A stretch of 64,000 nucleotides of DNA, taken from positions 144,531,328 through 144,595,327 of the forward strand of contig CM043700.1 of NCBI GenBank assembly GCA_023935145.1, in the 5' to 3' direction. This document shows positions 9,401 to 22,952 of this stretch, in pieces. How positions within the stretch are numbered: the first letter of the stretch is position 1; each line of letters opens with the position of its first letter. The translations under genes were made by a program, and so were the position numbers. Under the pieces are notes generated by a model. It had not been told where the DNA came from and did not search any database. It was given only the letters and a program-made list of their open reading frames with translations. The DNA comes from Bretschneidera sinensis. Taxonomy: Eukaryota > Streptophyta > Magnoliopsida > Brassicales > Akaniaceae.

Positions 9401-12400
9401 TTAAACTCCTGTGCAAATAGCTTCTGAAATACAAAAACATACATTCAGTCATCTCAAAGAATGTTTCTTTTATTTTTTCGTAATGCATCAATATATACAC
9501 CTAAAAAAATATAAAATATTTCATTTTGGCATGTATTGTGATTGTTCAGAGGCAAGCTGCTCCCCACATGAGCCATAAGACTGTAGTGATAACTAAAAGA
9601 ATGTTACTATAGAAAAACAGCTAATGTGTCATTTACTTCAAAGTTGATTCGCAGTTCAAGCATGTATTAATTGCTGGCCACATGCTATGGATTTACTAAT
9701 AGGGGGCACGGCGTAGCACGACATGTATGTAGAAATACCTCATCGAGAGAGAGAGAGAGAGAGAGAGACCTGATGACCATGATGAACAGCAAAACTTTCC
9801 TTCATCAACATGTTTTACGTCAAGCCCAATAAACCAGGACCCAACACTGATATCATCGTGGGCATAGGCGCGAAGAATAGATCTGCAAATTCAACACCTC
9901 GGGATTCAATCCTTGCTATACATAGATATAAATTATGGAACTGATGCACCATAGAAGAGAAGAACTGACCTATTTATTGATATAAATTTAGCCAAGGCTC
10001 GTGATATGACATACATCTCACCTGAAGCATGGCGAAAGTATCTGTAGGAGGAAAGAAACTTGATTTTTCAATCTAACATGCAGGAGGCGAAAATGGTATA
10101 CTAAACATACTGAGAAAGTTTATAGATACAATAGCTGTAGATATAAATCTTTCGATCAGATAAAGCATATTTAAAAAACTAAAGTACTGACTATTAACAA
10201 AATTTAAGGATATAAAGAGTGCTTTAGTAGCTTATAATTACAGTATAACTCTTGCGTTAATAGTTGCGTACCAAGACTTCAAGTTTTAGAATGCATTAAA
10301 CTAGATTTCACGAGGATTTTGATGTCATTTTAAACCCATTGTTGTTAAGTTCTACAAAAAAAATCACTCATAATTAAGTTACCTGGGAAAAGAAGGAAAA
10401 CAAAATGAACAACATAGGTTTGTGCAGAGTGCAAAGAGTGGATCAAAACGCATGAGTACATGTTCACTGCTCGGTTAGCCTAAAAGTGTACGATTTAGCC
10501 AAAAGTTCTACAGAAAACTAAAACTAATTGGTATTTTAACAAGCTTATTTAAGGAAACTTAGAAGAACAATTCATAAATTCACAACATATAGCCATTCAG
10601 TGAAAAATTAACATGTCACTTGTATCAAAATCATGATTCATGTCAGAAGTTCCTTAGAACATTTATACTAGCAATCATTGCAATATAACTTACGATTTCT
10701 TATCACCAAACTTCCACCACTCTGGTTCATACCATTTGTGCTTCCTGCCAAAAGTAGGAAATTATATAAGATTTCAAAATCATAACAGATTATTATCTTC
10801 TAACTATCTGTCTTTAAGGTTTGAGGTCAGACTCACGGTTCGGAGAAAACTTCGCCTGATTTCATACATCCAATATAAACACGAGGACTGTCCAAATGAG
10901 TTGCAAGTGTAGTTCCCAAGGCGTCTGTGGAAAAATAAATTCATTAGCAACGAAGACATTTATCCACAGAAAAAAGTATTTTAATGTGAGAAAACCAGTT
11001 CTTTACTTAAATGCAAGAGAAAGGATCAGCAGCATAGATATTAATATAAACATAAACACTGCAAGTATATAGAAAGATTGATGTCGCGCAGTATAGATGA
11101 TTAGATGTTGACAATGGTTATTAAAGTTGGCCTTAAATTTAAATTCTGAAGAGGAGGAGATGATGGCCGAGAACGCCAGAGCAGGGGGTCCTCAACAGTT
11201 CTCTCACCTTTTTTTCTCTTGGTACAAGTTTGCCTTAAAGCCCCTCACATGCATTTTGCAACATGGATAAGATTATTGCAGCATTGTACATATTGCTATA
11301 TTCCACTATAAAATCTCTGCATTCCATTACATGCTGTTAACAGAAACAGCATATCACACACTCAATTTGGAAAATATTTTGGAAAGTCATGACTTGGAAC
11401 CAATTCATTTGTAATTCGAAAGAAAATCCAAAAAAATTGCATATTATCTTATGTCAATACAAAATTTTGCACCCTACTGTTGATAATTTGAATCTCTTTC
11501 AGTCGATGTCCTAGCATGTCTTACAGTCTGAGAAAATATTGTTCAACTAACATATATGGCCTACTACAGAGTGGAAGAATCAAATTTGTGGATTAGAGCT
11601 TACATAGGAAATGCTTGAACTGAGTTACTATGTCAAATAAGTTAATGAGTTGAATAATTTGGTTAAATAAATAACCATGTAGTAAATGAAAGGAGTAAAA
11701 ATACCCACACTAAAAAGAGTAAAAAATCTTTTGCACTCAAAAACTGATTGGTAGACTGACAGGAGAATCAAGCAAAGGTCACATAATCCATCTATTATGA
11801 TACTAACCAATGTTCACATAAATATTGTCATTGACCTTTGCGTAAAACTCAGCATCCCATTGATCTGCAGCATGAGCAAAGAACAACTTTGACTTCTTTG
11901 GAAGCTCCTCAGGTGCCTCCACTTGGTTATCCTGTCAAGAGAAGTGGTTAAGATAATCAGATAATTGAGCTCAAAATCAGCTCAATGAAACACTGGTAAG
12001 CAACTTGTTTCCGACTGCTAATCAGCAGCAAAAGGTGGATAGGAACTGTCCCCAAGATTCACATACAAGAATGATGAAATCGTTAGTTTGCTGATTTTCA
12101 CTATCAATGCCCTTGTCCAAGCTGTCCCCGCGATTTGCGCTGTAATAGAACATATTCTTTTATCAAAAAAAATTCCAGCCAATCGTCTTGATAATTTAGC
12201 ACGGACCATAAAGAAATGATAATGACAAATAAAAAAATGAAATCAAACCTTTTTCCAATAACAAATCGGACAACTATGCCCTTCTTGTTCTCCAGTTTTT
12301 TCAATGCTGCACCTGCAGAAATGAAAAGTCAGGTTTCAACTTCCAAATACATTTAACATTGAAAGACAGAACATCAACACATGTTTCTTTAAACAAAATC

Positions 12401-14120
12401 AAGTTAGCCGTCAATAATAGATCGGTAAAACCTAGCGAGAAAAATGGAACCAATCCTTGAGACCAAGGATCACATAATAAGACATACTGCATACCTGTAT
12501 GCATCACATCAACTGCATATCGATCAACAAGATGTAAAACCTCTAATATAATTGGAAATGTTAACTAATCTTTGCAGTTTGTCACTACCAGAAAATCCCC
12601 TGTATTTTTCAATATTTTTTCTTTCTTGTGTGTGTGTGTGTGTTATACATTCACGCATTTCATTGTATGGTACCTCTAAAACACAGACAACCCAACTATC
12701 AGTGAACAAGGATGATGTGTCTTACATGCTAACATATATAAATAAAAATTTTCACTTAAACCATGGAGAGAAAGAAAGAGAGGGAAGAGAGAGAGAGAGG
12801 GATCCAACACTCTACCACTTCCCATCCATGCCTTACGAATTGCATCTCTTTTGTTCTTGTGGCCAAAACTTGTTAGTATTCCTATTACTACTAGTGGTCT
12901 TTTCTTTGATTGAGTTGCATCAGCATCTATTGAGCGCTTTGAGGTAAAACCCTCTTGTCTGGCTGCACTCAACTCCATCTCAAGGGCTGATAATTTCTTT
13001 TGTTGTTCCCTAGTAAGAAAATTATCCTTCATGAGACCCAAAAAGAAACTTAAAATTCAAACCAAGTCCTCATTAGCACCAATAACAGCTAGGAATCGCT
13101 AAGATCATGACAAGAACCCTCAGATAGAACAAATGACAACAAAGAATCATCATACCTGCAGGCTATGACTTTCAATGTATCATCCACAGATATAGCAGAT
13201 TGCCCCTAAATGGAAAAACAAGTTGTTAATTTCCAAAAAAATCCATCCGCACTATTTTAAAAGAAGAACAAAGAAAAAAGAATAGAGAAAAATTGATACA
13301 TGTGCGTGTATGTATCAACTGTGTATGAGCAAAAGTTTCAAATGATGTGCAGTGACTCTCCCCCAATATCAACCATTTATTCAAACAGCAATTCTAGGGT
13401 GAATACATGTACTACCAACCAACAAAATTTTCATATTCTTCACCTTCCCTTCAGCTAGAAAGCTACTACTATCTTATCTAATACAGCTATGCCAGTAAGC
13501 AACAATTACACAAATAATTTCATTCATAAAATTCTTCGAAGCTAAATAATGTTTAAGGTGTATGAGACCAATTAACCCACATGAAATGTGAACATCAAAT
13601 AATCTGACTGCGTTGATTTCAATCAAACTAGAGAAAGTAGCTTAATCAACACAACAAACCACCAGAGGCTTAAAAAAAATTACAACATCACATAGAAAAT
13701 ACTCACTTGCCCAGTTATCCTATCAAGCTCCTTTATCAAATGAACCCTGTTATATGCTTCTTGCCACAACCTATCTCCCAAAAAAAATTAAAAAGAAAAA
13801 AAAAAGAACAAAACGAGCACATCTATATCAGATATCATCACATTTAAACAAGAAACAAATTATTCTGCCGTGAAAGAATTCATAGTGCATTTTATCAAAC
13901 ACCTTACGCCTACATACAAAATGGCACACACATATATACATACGTACATGTATTATTTATAGATACATATAAGTATAAAATTCATAATTCAATGGGAAAA
14001 AAGAGGAGATAGGACAAACCGGCCTGCGACGTAGATGGAAGCGAAAGTAGCGAACATGGAGAGCAAAAGCGAAGAGATTCGCATACTTGGTAGCCTGTTA
14101 TTCGACCCTTTTCTCTGCAT
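9401..14120 (-). CDS. HPGT1: hydroxyproline O-galactosyltransferase (GT31), HPGT1-like
   Basis: Twelve coding exons, read downward: 14120-14020, 13770-13707, 13205-13156, 13009-12816, 12312-12249, 12139-12067, 11931-11808, 10924-10837, 10744-10694, 10041-9970, 9882-9770, 9423-9401. Every intron is GT-AG. The exons total 1017 nt, 338 aa, the family's usual length, with no stop or frameshift. A type II signal anchor (residues about 16-33, SSLLLSMFATFASIYVAG) is followed by a DUF4094-like stem (LIKELDR), EQQKKLSALEMEL, and the GT31 catalytic domain from PLVVIGILTSFGHKNKRDAIRKAW to the Cys-rich end (FCCSSWSS). The acidic DxD-type position reads VNDNIYVN. The family adds the first galactose to hydroxyproline of arabinogalactan proteins in the Golgi. 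ATG at 14118-14120 is the first in the family-like N-terminus. Intron 11's donor GT lies in a (CT)n run. Confidence 0.95.
9745..9769. repeat. (GA)n microsatellite at a splice donor
   Basis: About 12 GA units on the plus strand, abutting HPGT1 exon 11. On the gene strand the intron therefore starts GTCTCTCTCT. Confidence 0.9.
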
Positions 14121-15876
14121 TTTCTCTTCTTCTAATTTGATTCCTCTGTTCCTCTTCTTCTTTTGGGGGCAAAAGGAAAAAGTTTTACCTATACGATCCG
14201 AAGTGTTTCAAGAATACGTTTTTATACGAGACTAGATCTTCAATCACCTCTTGGTAGATCAAAGTCTACTTTGATTTGCGTAAAACAGATCTATTAATTG
14301 ATTTAATTTCGAATTTAAAAAGGAGAGAGAGAGTTTGATGAAGTGTCGTTGGTGTCCAAATAGTTTCTGGTCTTTTACGATATCTCGCTTTTGAGTTTAT
14401 ATACCCAACAGAAATTTCAACCGAGAAAATGAAAAGAAAATCACACCTTTGATATTGACTTGTTCCCATCATTTTTTTGTTGAACTGATTTGTTACTATA
14501 GTTGGTTAGATTGAATTCTGTGAATCATTTTAATTTTGTAAAGAATCAGATTGGATCATTACTGCTTATTACCAATCTGATTAAATTAACCTTTTTTTGA
14601 CATGACATTTGACAATTTAGGAAACTAAATTTTAGTTGTTTAAAAACTTTGAATTATTTAAATTTTTAAAGCGTTTAAAATGAATCGAACCGAAATGTAT
14701 GAATTGGATCATTATAAATTTACATGTAAAAGTCTAACAAAATATAATTTCACGAGCAAATGTTATCATGTTTGTTTTATGTTGGCTACAAGAGCGTTTT
14801 TTATCAAAAAAAAAAGAAAAGAAAATATAATTCACTTTATCTGATAAAATTCATTTTACTGACGATAAAGCACGCATTTTATTGATATTTTTTTTTATGT
14901 TTTATCATTAACAATTTTATTTTTATTATTAAATATATTAATTTATTTTTAAAAATATATATTTTACCACAAAATATATAAACAAAGGATTTTAATTTAA
15001 GTTGCGCTGTAATATTATAGTTTCATGATAGATTCTTTTATTGTAGTTTATAAAAAATTAATTTTATAATAATCCAAATATTGAAACTTCAAATAATTAT
15101 TTTCATTACATAAAAAATATATTATAACATATAGAATATGAAATTAGAATTCACTAGTAGTAAAATATATTACAAGATTTAGGATTGCAAATCAAATATT
15201 TCCCTAAACTATTGCAAACCCAACATTTTTCTGAATATGCTGTAGACTATGAATTAATTTTAGTTCGATTCATAGCTCGACTTTATTAATGGTTTGATTG
15301 CTTAATCGAAAGCAATAAGCAAGAATTTGTTTGAAAGTACCTTATCCATTTTAGCTTAAATGGATTAGTAAATCCATCTTGTTCATCATAATGATACTTA
15401 GCATTATCATCCCTAAACATGTTGTCTTAATTTTGATATTAAATTATAAATTTTATTGAATCAAGTAAATTATTCAAATCGAATAGTATATTCAACATTG
15501 ATTCGTGATTAATTTCGATTTAACATTTGCAAGTTACCAATTATATATTTTAAAAATTGATCAATACAATGTTAAAACGTAAAAAATTAATTTAAATAAT
15601 TAAAAATTTAAAAATTAATTGAAATGTTGTACAAACCCTCATAAGTCAGAACATAGTTTTCCCAAAAGCTTTTGAGGACCCATCACGTTCCACAGTGCAA
15701 TGCTCCTTTGAGTTAGTAGCCAGATATTTGATTGGATCTGTACAAATTTGAGACTCATTATCCTCTTAATAAAGCCCAAAATTATTATTTTAAGCAAAGA
15801 GGACTTCCCTTCTGTAGGTCCAATCCAGCAAGGCCCAATTTCTTTTTTATTTTGTTTGGGTTTACCTAATTTCTTT
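14121..15876. other. HPGT1 upstream region and AT-rich intergenic DNA
   Basis: The first few hundred bases upstream of 14120 hold the HPGT1 5' UTR (CT-rich on the gene strand) and promoter. Beyond about 14500 it is AT-rich with no gene or repeat I can name. Confidence 0.4.
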
Positions 15877-16310
15877 TAATAATACTTGACTCCGCCTAAT
15901 TTGGAGGAATCTCATATCCACTCTTATAACAATTTCTATTAAGTTATGTATTAAAAAAATTCACGAAGGTCATGTGATTTTCTTATTGAAATATTTAATA
16001 AATAAATCAAATCATTAATAATGTGATTTGTCTATGACTTTTAATACATGGTTTAATGTGAAATTGTCACCTAAGTGGATAGAAAAAAGATTTTCCCACA
16101 CTAGTGTAAAGTCAAGTATTATTTTAAAAAATCATGTGCAAATCACATGATAAAAGAATTTGAATTATTTATCAAATATTTCAATAAAAATATCACGTGA
16201 TTTACACATAATTTTTTTAAATAAATAACTCAATGTGAAGTTGTCATGATGGTAGATAGGAGGATATTCCGCCGCAGCATCGTGTGTAGCAAGTATCATT
16301 TAAAAAAATG
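15877..16310. mobile_element. nested inverted-repeat (MITE-like) complex
   Basis: A unit containing GTCAAGTATTATTT occurs inverted at about 15877-15940 and direct at 16058-16125 and 16228-16305. Between them, about 45-bp arms around 15965-16010 and 16157-16202 are near-perfect reverse complements (TCATGTGATTTTC... versus ...AATATCACGTGA). The structure looks like a MITE with a partial second copy of its right half. Non-coding. Confidence 0.6.
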
Positions 16311-17372
16311 ATTTATGTTTTAATTTATGATTTTTAAAAGATTTATATTAAAATAATAATAAAAATATAATCTGTTTAGTGTTTTATATAACAATGAAAC
16401 AATTTTTTGAAAAAAAATCAAATTTTTTAAAGAAAACTATTTTCATTTCATAAGTCGCTTTTAATAGTATTTAATAAAAAAATTATTTTATAAATTATAT
16501 CACACAATGTAACATATCTTTTTTCAACGTTAATTTTTTATTTAAGTATTATTTAGATATTTGATTAAATTAAATTTATATTATTAAAATTTTTTAAAAA
16601 ATTAAATTATAAATTTAAATTTTAATAATTTAAATTAAATTTAATCGAATCCCAAACTGGGTCAACTGTGATCACAATGTTCTGGATTTTGATCAGAGTA
16701 TAAATTTAATAAGTGCCACACGTGACAGTGTTGATCATTGGACTCAGTGGGTTGCCCGACTGTGGGTGGTCCCTGATGACTATGACGGGTATGTTAGGCT
16801 AAGGTCTATTGAGACACCCACTACAGCTAGGAAGAAATAAATCACGTGCAAAAGTTCCAGATGACATGTGGTGATGGTTTCTTTTTCAGTGCTAACTCAG
16901 TCGATTAGTGACTGGCAAGACGATAAACGACAAAAACATCTCCATGGAAATTTCGTTCCAAATACAACGATTTTTCCACTGATAAAAAAACGTTAATTAT
17001 CTGTTTTAATTTCCGACCAGAGTTTGGAAATATAACAACATTTCTCTTCAATTCGGGTGAGATCATGTTTATTGAGCCAATTTTGGGTTTTTAATTTTTT
17101 TTTTAGTGAACAACCATCGTTCTTACTTTGTTAGGCATAGATTTGTTGGGCATGGTTCACCGGAGCTTTTGTCCTCATCTCTGAGGTTAGCTACTATCTC
17201 AAATTTTTTTTTTTTTGATTAGATCGAGTATAAAACTAAACTTATGTTTTAGATTCGTTTAAAATTTTATCGTTATTTTTGAAAAAATTTTATTGGTAAA
17301 GTGTGTAGGACCTAAAAAATAATGTTAACACTAAAGTTTTTCAAAATTATCAATAAAATTTCGGATGTCCCA
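16311..17372. other. intergenic
   Basis: AT-rich. A less AT-rich patch at 16650-16930 has no coding signature I recognise. The right end adjoins the decayed copia element; no clear 3' LTR could be delimited here. Confidence 0.3.
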
Positions 17373-20300
17373 TCAATCTGAACGGGATAGAACCACAGAG
17401 AAATTGTTTTTATGTTGAAGAAACCGAGATGAAAACAACTCTTTTGTGAATATATCTGCAAGATGAGCATCAGTGGGAATATAGCGAATCAGAACATCTC
17501 TTTGGGCTATTTTTTCACAAACAAAATGAAAATCTATCTCCATGTACTTGATGCGAGCATGAAAAATTGGATTAACGACTAGATAAGTAGTACCAATGTT
17601 ATCACAGTACACGTGAACAAAATAAAAAATTGGATGACTTAAGAACACATATAAGTCATAAAGAAGCTAACGAATCCAGTAGCTCTCAGCCACAACATAA
17701 GCAATGGATCGATATTTTGATTTAGTACTGGAACGAGACACAATGGGTTATTTCTTGGTTTTCCAAGAAATATGATTCGGTCCAAGAAAGACTGCATAAC
17801 CTGTGGTGGACCAATGACTGTCAAGGCAGCATGCCCAGTCGACATCTGCATAGCAAAAAAGAGAGAAATCATATGCAGAAGCAAGAAGTAACCCATGATG
17901 TAGTACCACATAAATATCGAAAAATGTGTTTAACAAGCTGAAAATGAGCCATGCGAGGAGCATGCAAAAACTGACTACCCAAATTAACAGCACATGCAAT
18001 ATCAAGTCGGGTCATGATTAAATACTGAAGACCTCCAACCATACTCCTAAATTCAGAGAGATTTGCTAGTAGTTCACCATCGTATTAGGAAGGTACTAAC
18101 TGGGAAGGGATGTGTTTTAACTGGTTTGGCAAAATGCGTAGCACATTTAAGTAAAAGATCTTTTGTGTATTAGGATTAAGAAAGAAACATACCGGTGGGA
18201 TGACAAATAGCTTCAAGTCCAAGGAAATAATGAATATCATCAAGATCCCTCATAACAAATTGGTTAGGCAAAGTGTGAATAAATCGAAAAAAGAGAGTAT
18301 TATTATTACTTTTGAGGATAATGTCATCAACATACAATAGTAAGATAAGAAGACAATGAGATGACTTTAGAACAAACATTGAAGTGTCGGTTTGGCAACA
18401 TGAAAAACCAAGAGAAAGAAAGAAAGAACTAAAGTGGTGAAACCAAGCCTTTGGAGTTTGTTTCAGACCATAGATGGCTTTGCATAATTTACAAACATGA
18501 GAGGGATGAATGCTATCAACAAAACTAAAAGGTTGTTTTATGTACACAACTTTATTAAATTAACCATAAAGAAAGGCATTCTTAGCATCCCATTGTCTAA
18601 TCACTCAAGTATAAGAAATGGCTAAGAATAAAACAATGCATATAGTAGTAGGTTTAATAACTGGACTAAAAGTTTCATGATAGTCAATACCTGGTTGTTG
18701 GTGGAATCCTTGAGCGACCAACCCCGATTTGTAGCTCTCCAGAGACCCTTCAACTCGATATTTAATCTTGTTAATCCACTTACACAAAACTAAATTTTTC
18801 ATTGGATCATATAGAACTAGATATCAAGTGTGGTTAGTTAAAAGAGCATTAAATTTGTCAGATATAACTAACCGCCACTTGAGATCTTTATTTGCTTGAA
18901 AAAAACAAGTTGGTTCAGTTGGCAGGGTAGTAACGGAAGAGTGAGTAATTGTTTGGGTTTGCAAATGCTAATTTTAGACTGAGTGATCATGGGATGACAA
19001 GAAATGGTGATGAATGGTAGAGGAAGAGTAGAGGTAGAATGAGTGATTGGGTCAAGAGAGGGAAAGACAATGGGACTAGAAGAAGTGGAGGTTGGTGCTA
19101 AAGATTCATGCAAAGGGGGCTGCAAAGCATGAGAGGCTAATTGGAATGAAGAGAATTTGGGGTATACAAGAAAGGAAAGTAGGGTCACAGGTGGAGAGGC
19201 TGAAGCTGGAGCCAGCGAGGCAAGAGGAACCGATGGTGGGGAAGGTAGACTAGGAACATGGGTTGTTGAAGACACAAGAGGCGAGGAAAAATGTAGATGT
19301 AAGGGTTCGACAGTGGTAAGTACAAGTGGAGATGTGGTAGAATGGGTAGTGGTAATGGAGGTGATGGGTGCAGCGAGAGTAGGATAAGGAAATGAGTGTT
19401 CATGGAATACAACGTGATGACTGGTATAGACACGGTCAGTGGTAAGATCAAGACACCAATATCCTTCGTAATTCTGAGCATAGCCAAAAAAGACACATTG
19501 TTTGGATCTAAGGGCGAGTTTGTAGGGAGCACTGACAGTGAGGTTAGGGTAACAGACCCACCCGAAGACATGAAAAGTTGAGTAATCAGGAGATTTAGAA
19601 AACAATTTTGTATAAGAAGTTTGATTGTGCAAAACAGGAGTAGAGAGACGATTGATGATGTAAAGTGCAGTGTATGTAGCATCAACTCAAAAAGACTCAG
19701 GTAGAGATGAGTGAATTAATAGGGTACATGCCATTTCACTAATGTGTCTATGCTTACGTTTAGCTACACCATTTTGTTGAGGGGTGTCCGGGCAAGACAT
19801 ACGAAAAGCAATCCCATGGTGAGCCAAAAATTGTTTGAAAGACGTCTGATCAAATTCTTTTCCACCCTCACTTTGAAATATTTTTTTTTTTATTTTGGTA
19901 GAAAACTGATTTTCAACAAGAGCTTTAAAAGTACAAAAGTGTTAAAAGACTTTTGATTTTTTACGCATAGGAAAAATCTAAAAATATTGAGGAAAGTCAT
20001 CCACAAAAATAACATAATTACAATAACCTAAATTTGATAAAATATGAGATTGTTAAGCATCATAATGTATTAAAGCTAAAGGTTGGACAATACAATGCTT
20101 AACAGAATCAAAATGTAAATGTTTAGACTTGCTTAATTGACACTCAGAACAAAAACTATAATATTTAGAAGACAAACAAATATTCTTTTAAGCTTGTAAA
20201 AGAGGTAACACACATGAACCTATATGACCGAGCCTACGATGCCACACATCACAAGAGATTTGACGAGAGACTAGTGCCAGGGGTGGTGATGACTGAATCT

Positions 20301-20920
20301 GGAGGAAAAAAGTATAGATCACCATCACTGGAAAATTTGATAAGAGCATTTCTTGTACTCTTGTCCTTAATAAGAACATAAGAAGCATCAAAGTTAGCAG
20401 AACAGTTGTTATCAGAACATAAATGTTTAATAGAAAGTAAGTTATGAGACAAGTTTGGGATATATAAAACATTAACGAGGTAAAGAGGTTTAGTGGATGT
20501 TTGTAAGAAACTAGAACCAACATTATTAATAGCAAAAAATTGTCCATTACCAACTAAAATTTGAGTTTTGCCAAAATAAGGTGAAAGGTTAGTAAGCATA
20601 CTTAACTAAGGAGTCATGTGAGCTGAGGCGACCATATCAGGGTACCACTGGGCAACATTAGACTCACCAAGAGACATAGTAGCAAATGATTTTGAAAAGT
20701 CGTGAGAGACAACAACATGATTAAAATTGTGAGGACAATTTAAGGCGAGGTGACCAGTGGTGTGACATATCTGACATGGAGTGGATGAGGCTTTAGGGTG
20801 CGGTCCTAATAGACCTTTACGACTGTAAGAGGAAATATCAGCATAGCAATTAAATATAGGAGAATAATTAGAAGACTGATCAATACATGAACCATGCTGA
20901 GTGGAATCACCATGGCTAGT
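17373..20920 (-). pseudogene. decayed Ty1-copia gag-pol
   Basis: Read on the minus strand. CCHC knuckle CQICHTTGHLALNC (about 20780-20735). Protease start WYPDMVASAHM near 20640, where the catalytic D-[ST]-G is damaged. GAG-pre-integrase CDVWHRRLGH near 20250. An integrase (DTPQQNG, 19790) with several stops. Reverse transcriptase with YVDD at 18334-18323. RNase H with a YADVDWA-type motif (about 17860), STTGY-like TTGYAVFLGP and DIFTKEL (about 17450). Domain order PR-INT-RT-RH is copia. Many nonsense codons and frameshifts make it inactive. The gag N-terminus is separated by the solo LTR that starts at 20921. Lineage is probably Ale/Retrofit-like, an inference. Confidence 0.85.
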
Positions 20921-22952
20921 TGTAACGACCCATTTCGGGTTGGCCACTCCCGAGACGGTGTCATCACATTTTGAAAATCCCAGCACGACACATACATGTA
21001 ACAATAAAAATAATACAAATAGAAATTTTAAATCAATCCTCAACCCTTAACAAGAGAGATACATCAATATGATATTGACTTAAACATTTTACACAACGTA
21101 ATATTCATGAATATTTACAAATAAATTTTTATTTTATTTTCTCATTAGTCTGAGGATGTGGACACGTACGTGGCTTACAAAAAAATGATTTCTTTTGAAC
21201 CTAAACACACCAAATTATCTGTCCTGCCTGCTACCTGAAATCATTGTACAATGAAGGGTGAGCTTCACAAGCTCAATGAATTAAATTTACTAGAAGTATT
21301 CAATTTGTATAAATGGTCTTTCAATATTTAATCAATTATATCTCACACAACTTGAAAATAACATTCTACTATCACTATATATATCATAAGTCTCATTCTC
21401 TATCAATCTCTTCTTCTTATATATTGATTCACCTTAAGACCATCAATTATCTCATAATTACCTCGTAATGAAGTTCAGAGCATAAAGTCTACCATTTAGA
21501 TGGTTCTTATCTTATCATGCTTCTGTGTTTCTTTCTCACCATAACTGTCTCTCTATGAGACTCATTCACCTATAAATAAAATTCACAATAGCAAACAACA
21601 CTTCAACATTTCAGTAATGCAATTAATATTTAAAACATATGCAATGCATGAATTATTATTAGGGAACATCTTCTCACATGTCGACATATTTTTATCTTAG
21701 ACCGTCCCCCTTCCGGTTCTTTTATTTCTAGCATATACCGGCTGTCACAGTTTTCCTTTATTTCCAGCATATACCGGCTGTCACGGTTTTTCAATTAGAC
21801 CGGTCCACTCCTGGTTCTTTTATTTAATGCATATGCATATGAACAATGATATGAAATATGCATATGAACAATAACATAAAAACAAACATGAATTCAAATA
21901 TTTAAATTGGCTATCCTGATTATTCTCAAATTATTATTAAAAAAATTCACTAAATTCTTCTCATCATAAATCACATAAAATTATCCATCGTAGCTTGTCA
22001 AGATCCACCAAATTTCATCTCCTCATAATTCTTATCAAAACATCAACCATAGCTCATCAAGAATTTCACTTATCACTTTTATTATTAAATTAACTTATTA
22101 TTTCAAAAATATTATTTCTCACCTAATAATTTTCTATATGTCCAAAATTTCTATCATACATATCAATCAATTTTTCATATACTACCAAAGCATAAGTTAA
22201 TAATTTATTTTAATATTATCACTAGATTTTTTCATTTTTTCTAGATTACTTAAAGTAAATCTAACTCACAACATAGCACTTAGAGCTATACGTGGATCAC
22301 CTCCTTGCCTTTCTTGCTCCTCTCAACAATTTATCCCAGTTGTTGATCGTCAACACCTGACATAATATATATATTAAATTTCTAATTTATTTTTCAATTC
22401 TTTATAATTTATACCCATTGAAAATTCTCACTTTAAATTCCGAGAAATTTTATGTACGCTAAAAATTCAAAAATAAACATCACATTATTACCTTCTATTT
22501 TTCTTAAAGATCCCGGTAGTTCTCTATAAAATTCTCCCGTAAACCCCTTCAAAATTTTACTCTTTCAACATTTCTTTCGGTTTCAAATATTTAAAAAAAA
22601 TAAAGTAATTTAAAAAAAACCAAACGAAATTTGATAAGTGAATAAAATAAAACTAAAATTATAATATATATACACACACATACAAATTTTTTTTCTCCAC
22701 CCTCCCCCAATTCTCAAGTTGCTACGATCTGCAATCTGTAACACATGCAAAGCTTGGCTTGTGCTACACTTACTGTCACGCTTTTTTTAAAAAAAATAAT
22801 AATAATAATAAATTTTTTTTTATTCTTGTTGCATCGGCTGTCACGTCTTTTTTTTTTAAAAAAGATAATAATAAATTTTTTTTTCATTCTTTTCATCTGG
22901 ACACGTTCAAATTTTTTATTATTTAATATTAAATCTTTCGCCGGGTTTGCCA
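20921..22952 (+). mobile_element. solo LTR, 2.3-kb family, copy B
   Basis: Starts TGTAACGACCC and is colinear with copy A (GACGGTGTCATCACATTTT, the accggctgtcac repeats, the TAGCACTTA-GAGCTA-CGTGGATCAC block). The presumed end is GGGTTTGCCA at 22952, a degraded form of the family's GGRTATTACA. About 2.03 kb. It has only one copy of the internal 'gtctct...gagac' unit that is multiplied in A and C. It sits in the gag end of the decayed copia element. No clean target duplication is visible, so the right end is uncertain. Confidence 0.75.

Noticed and set aside
12628..12642. (GT)n run as a regulatory element
   Set aside because: Short intronic microsatellite with no further support.
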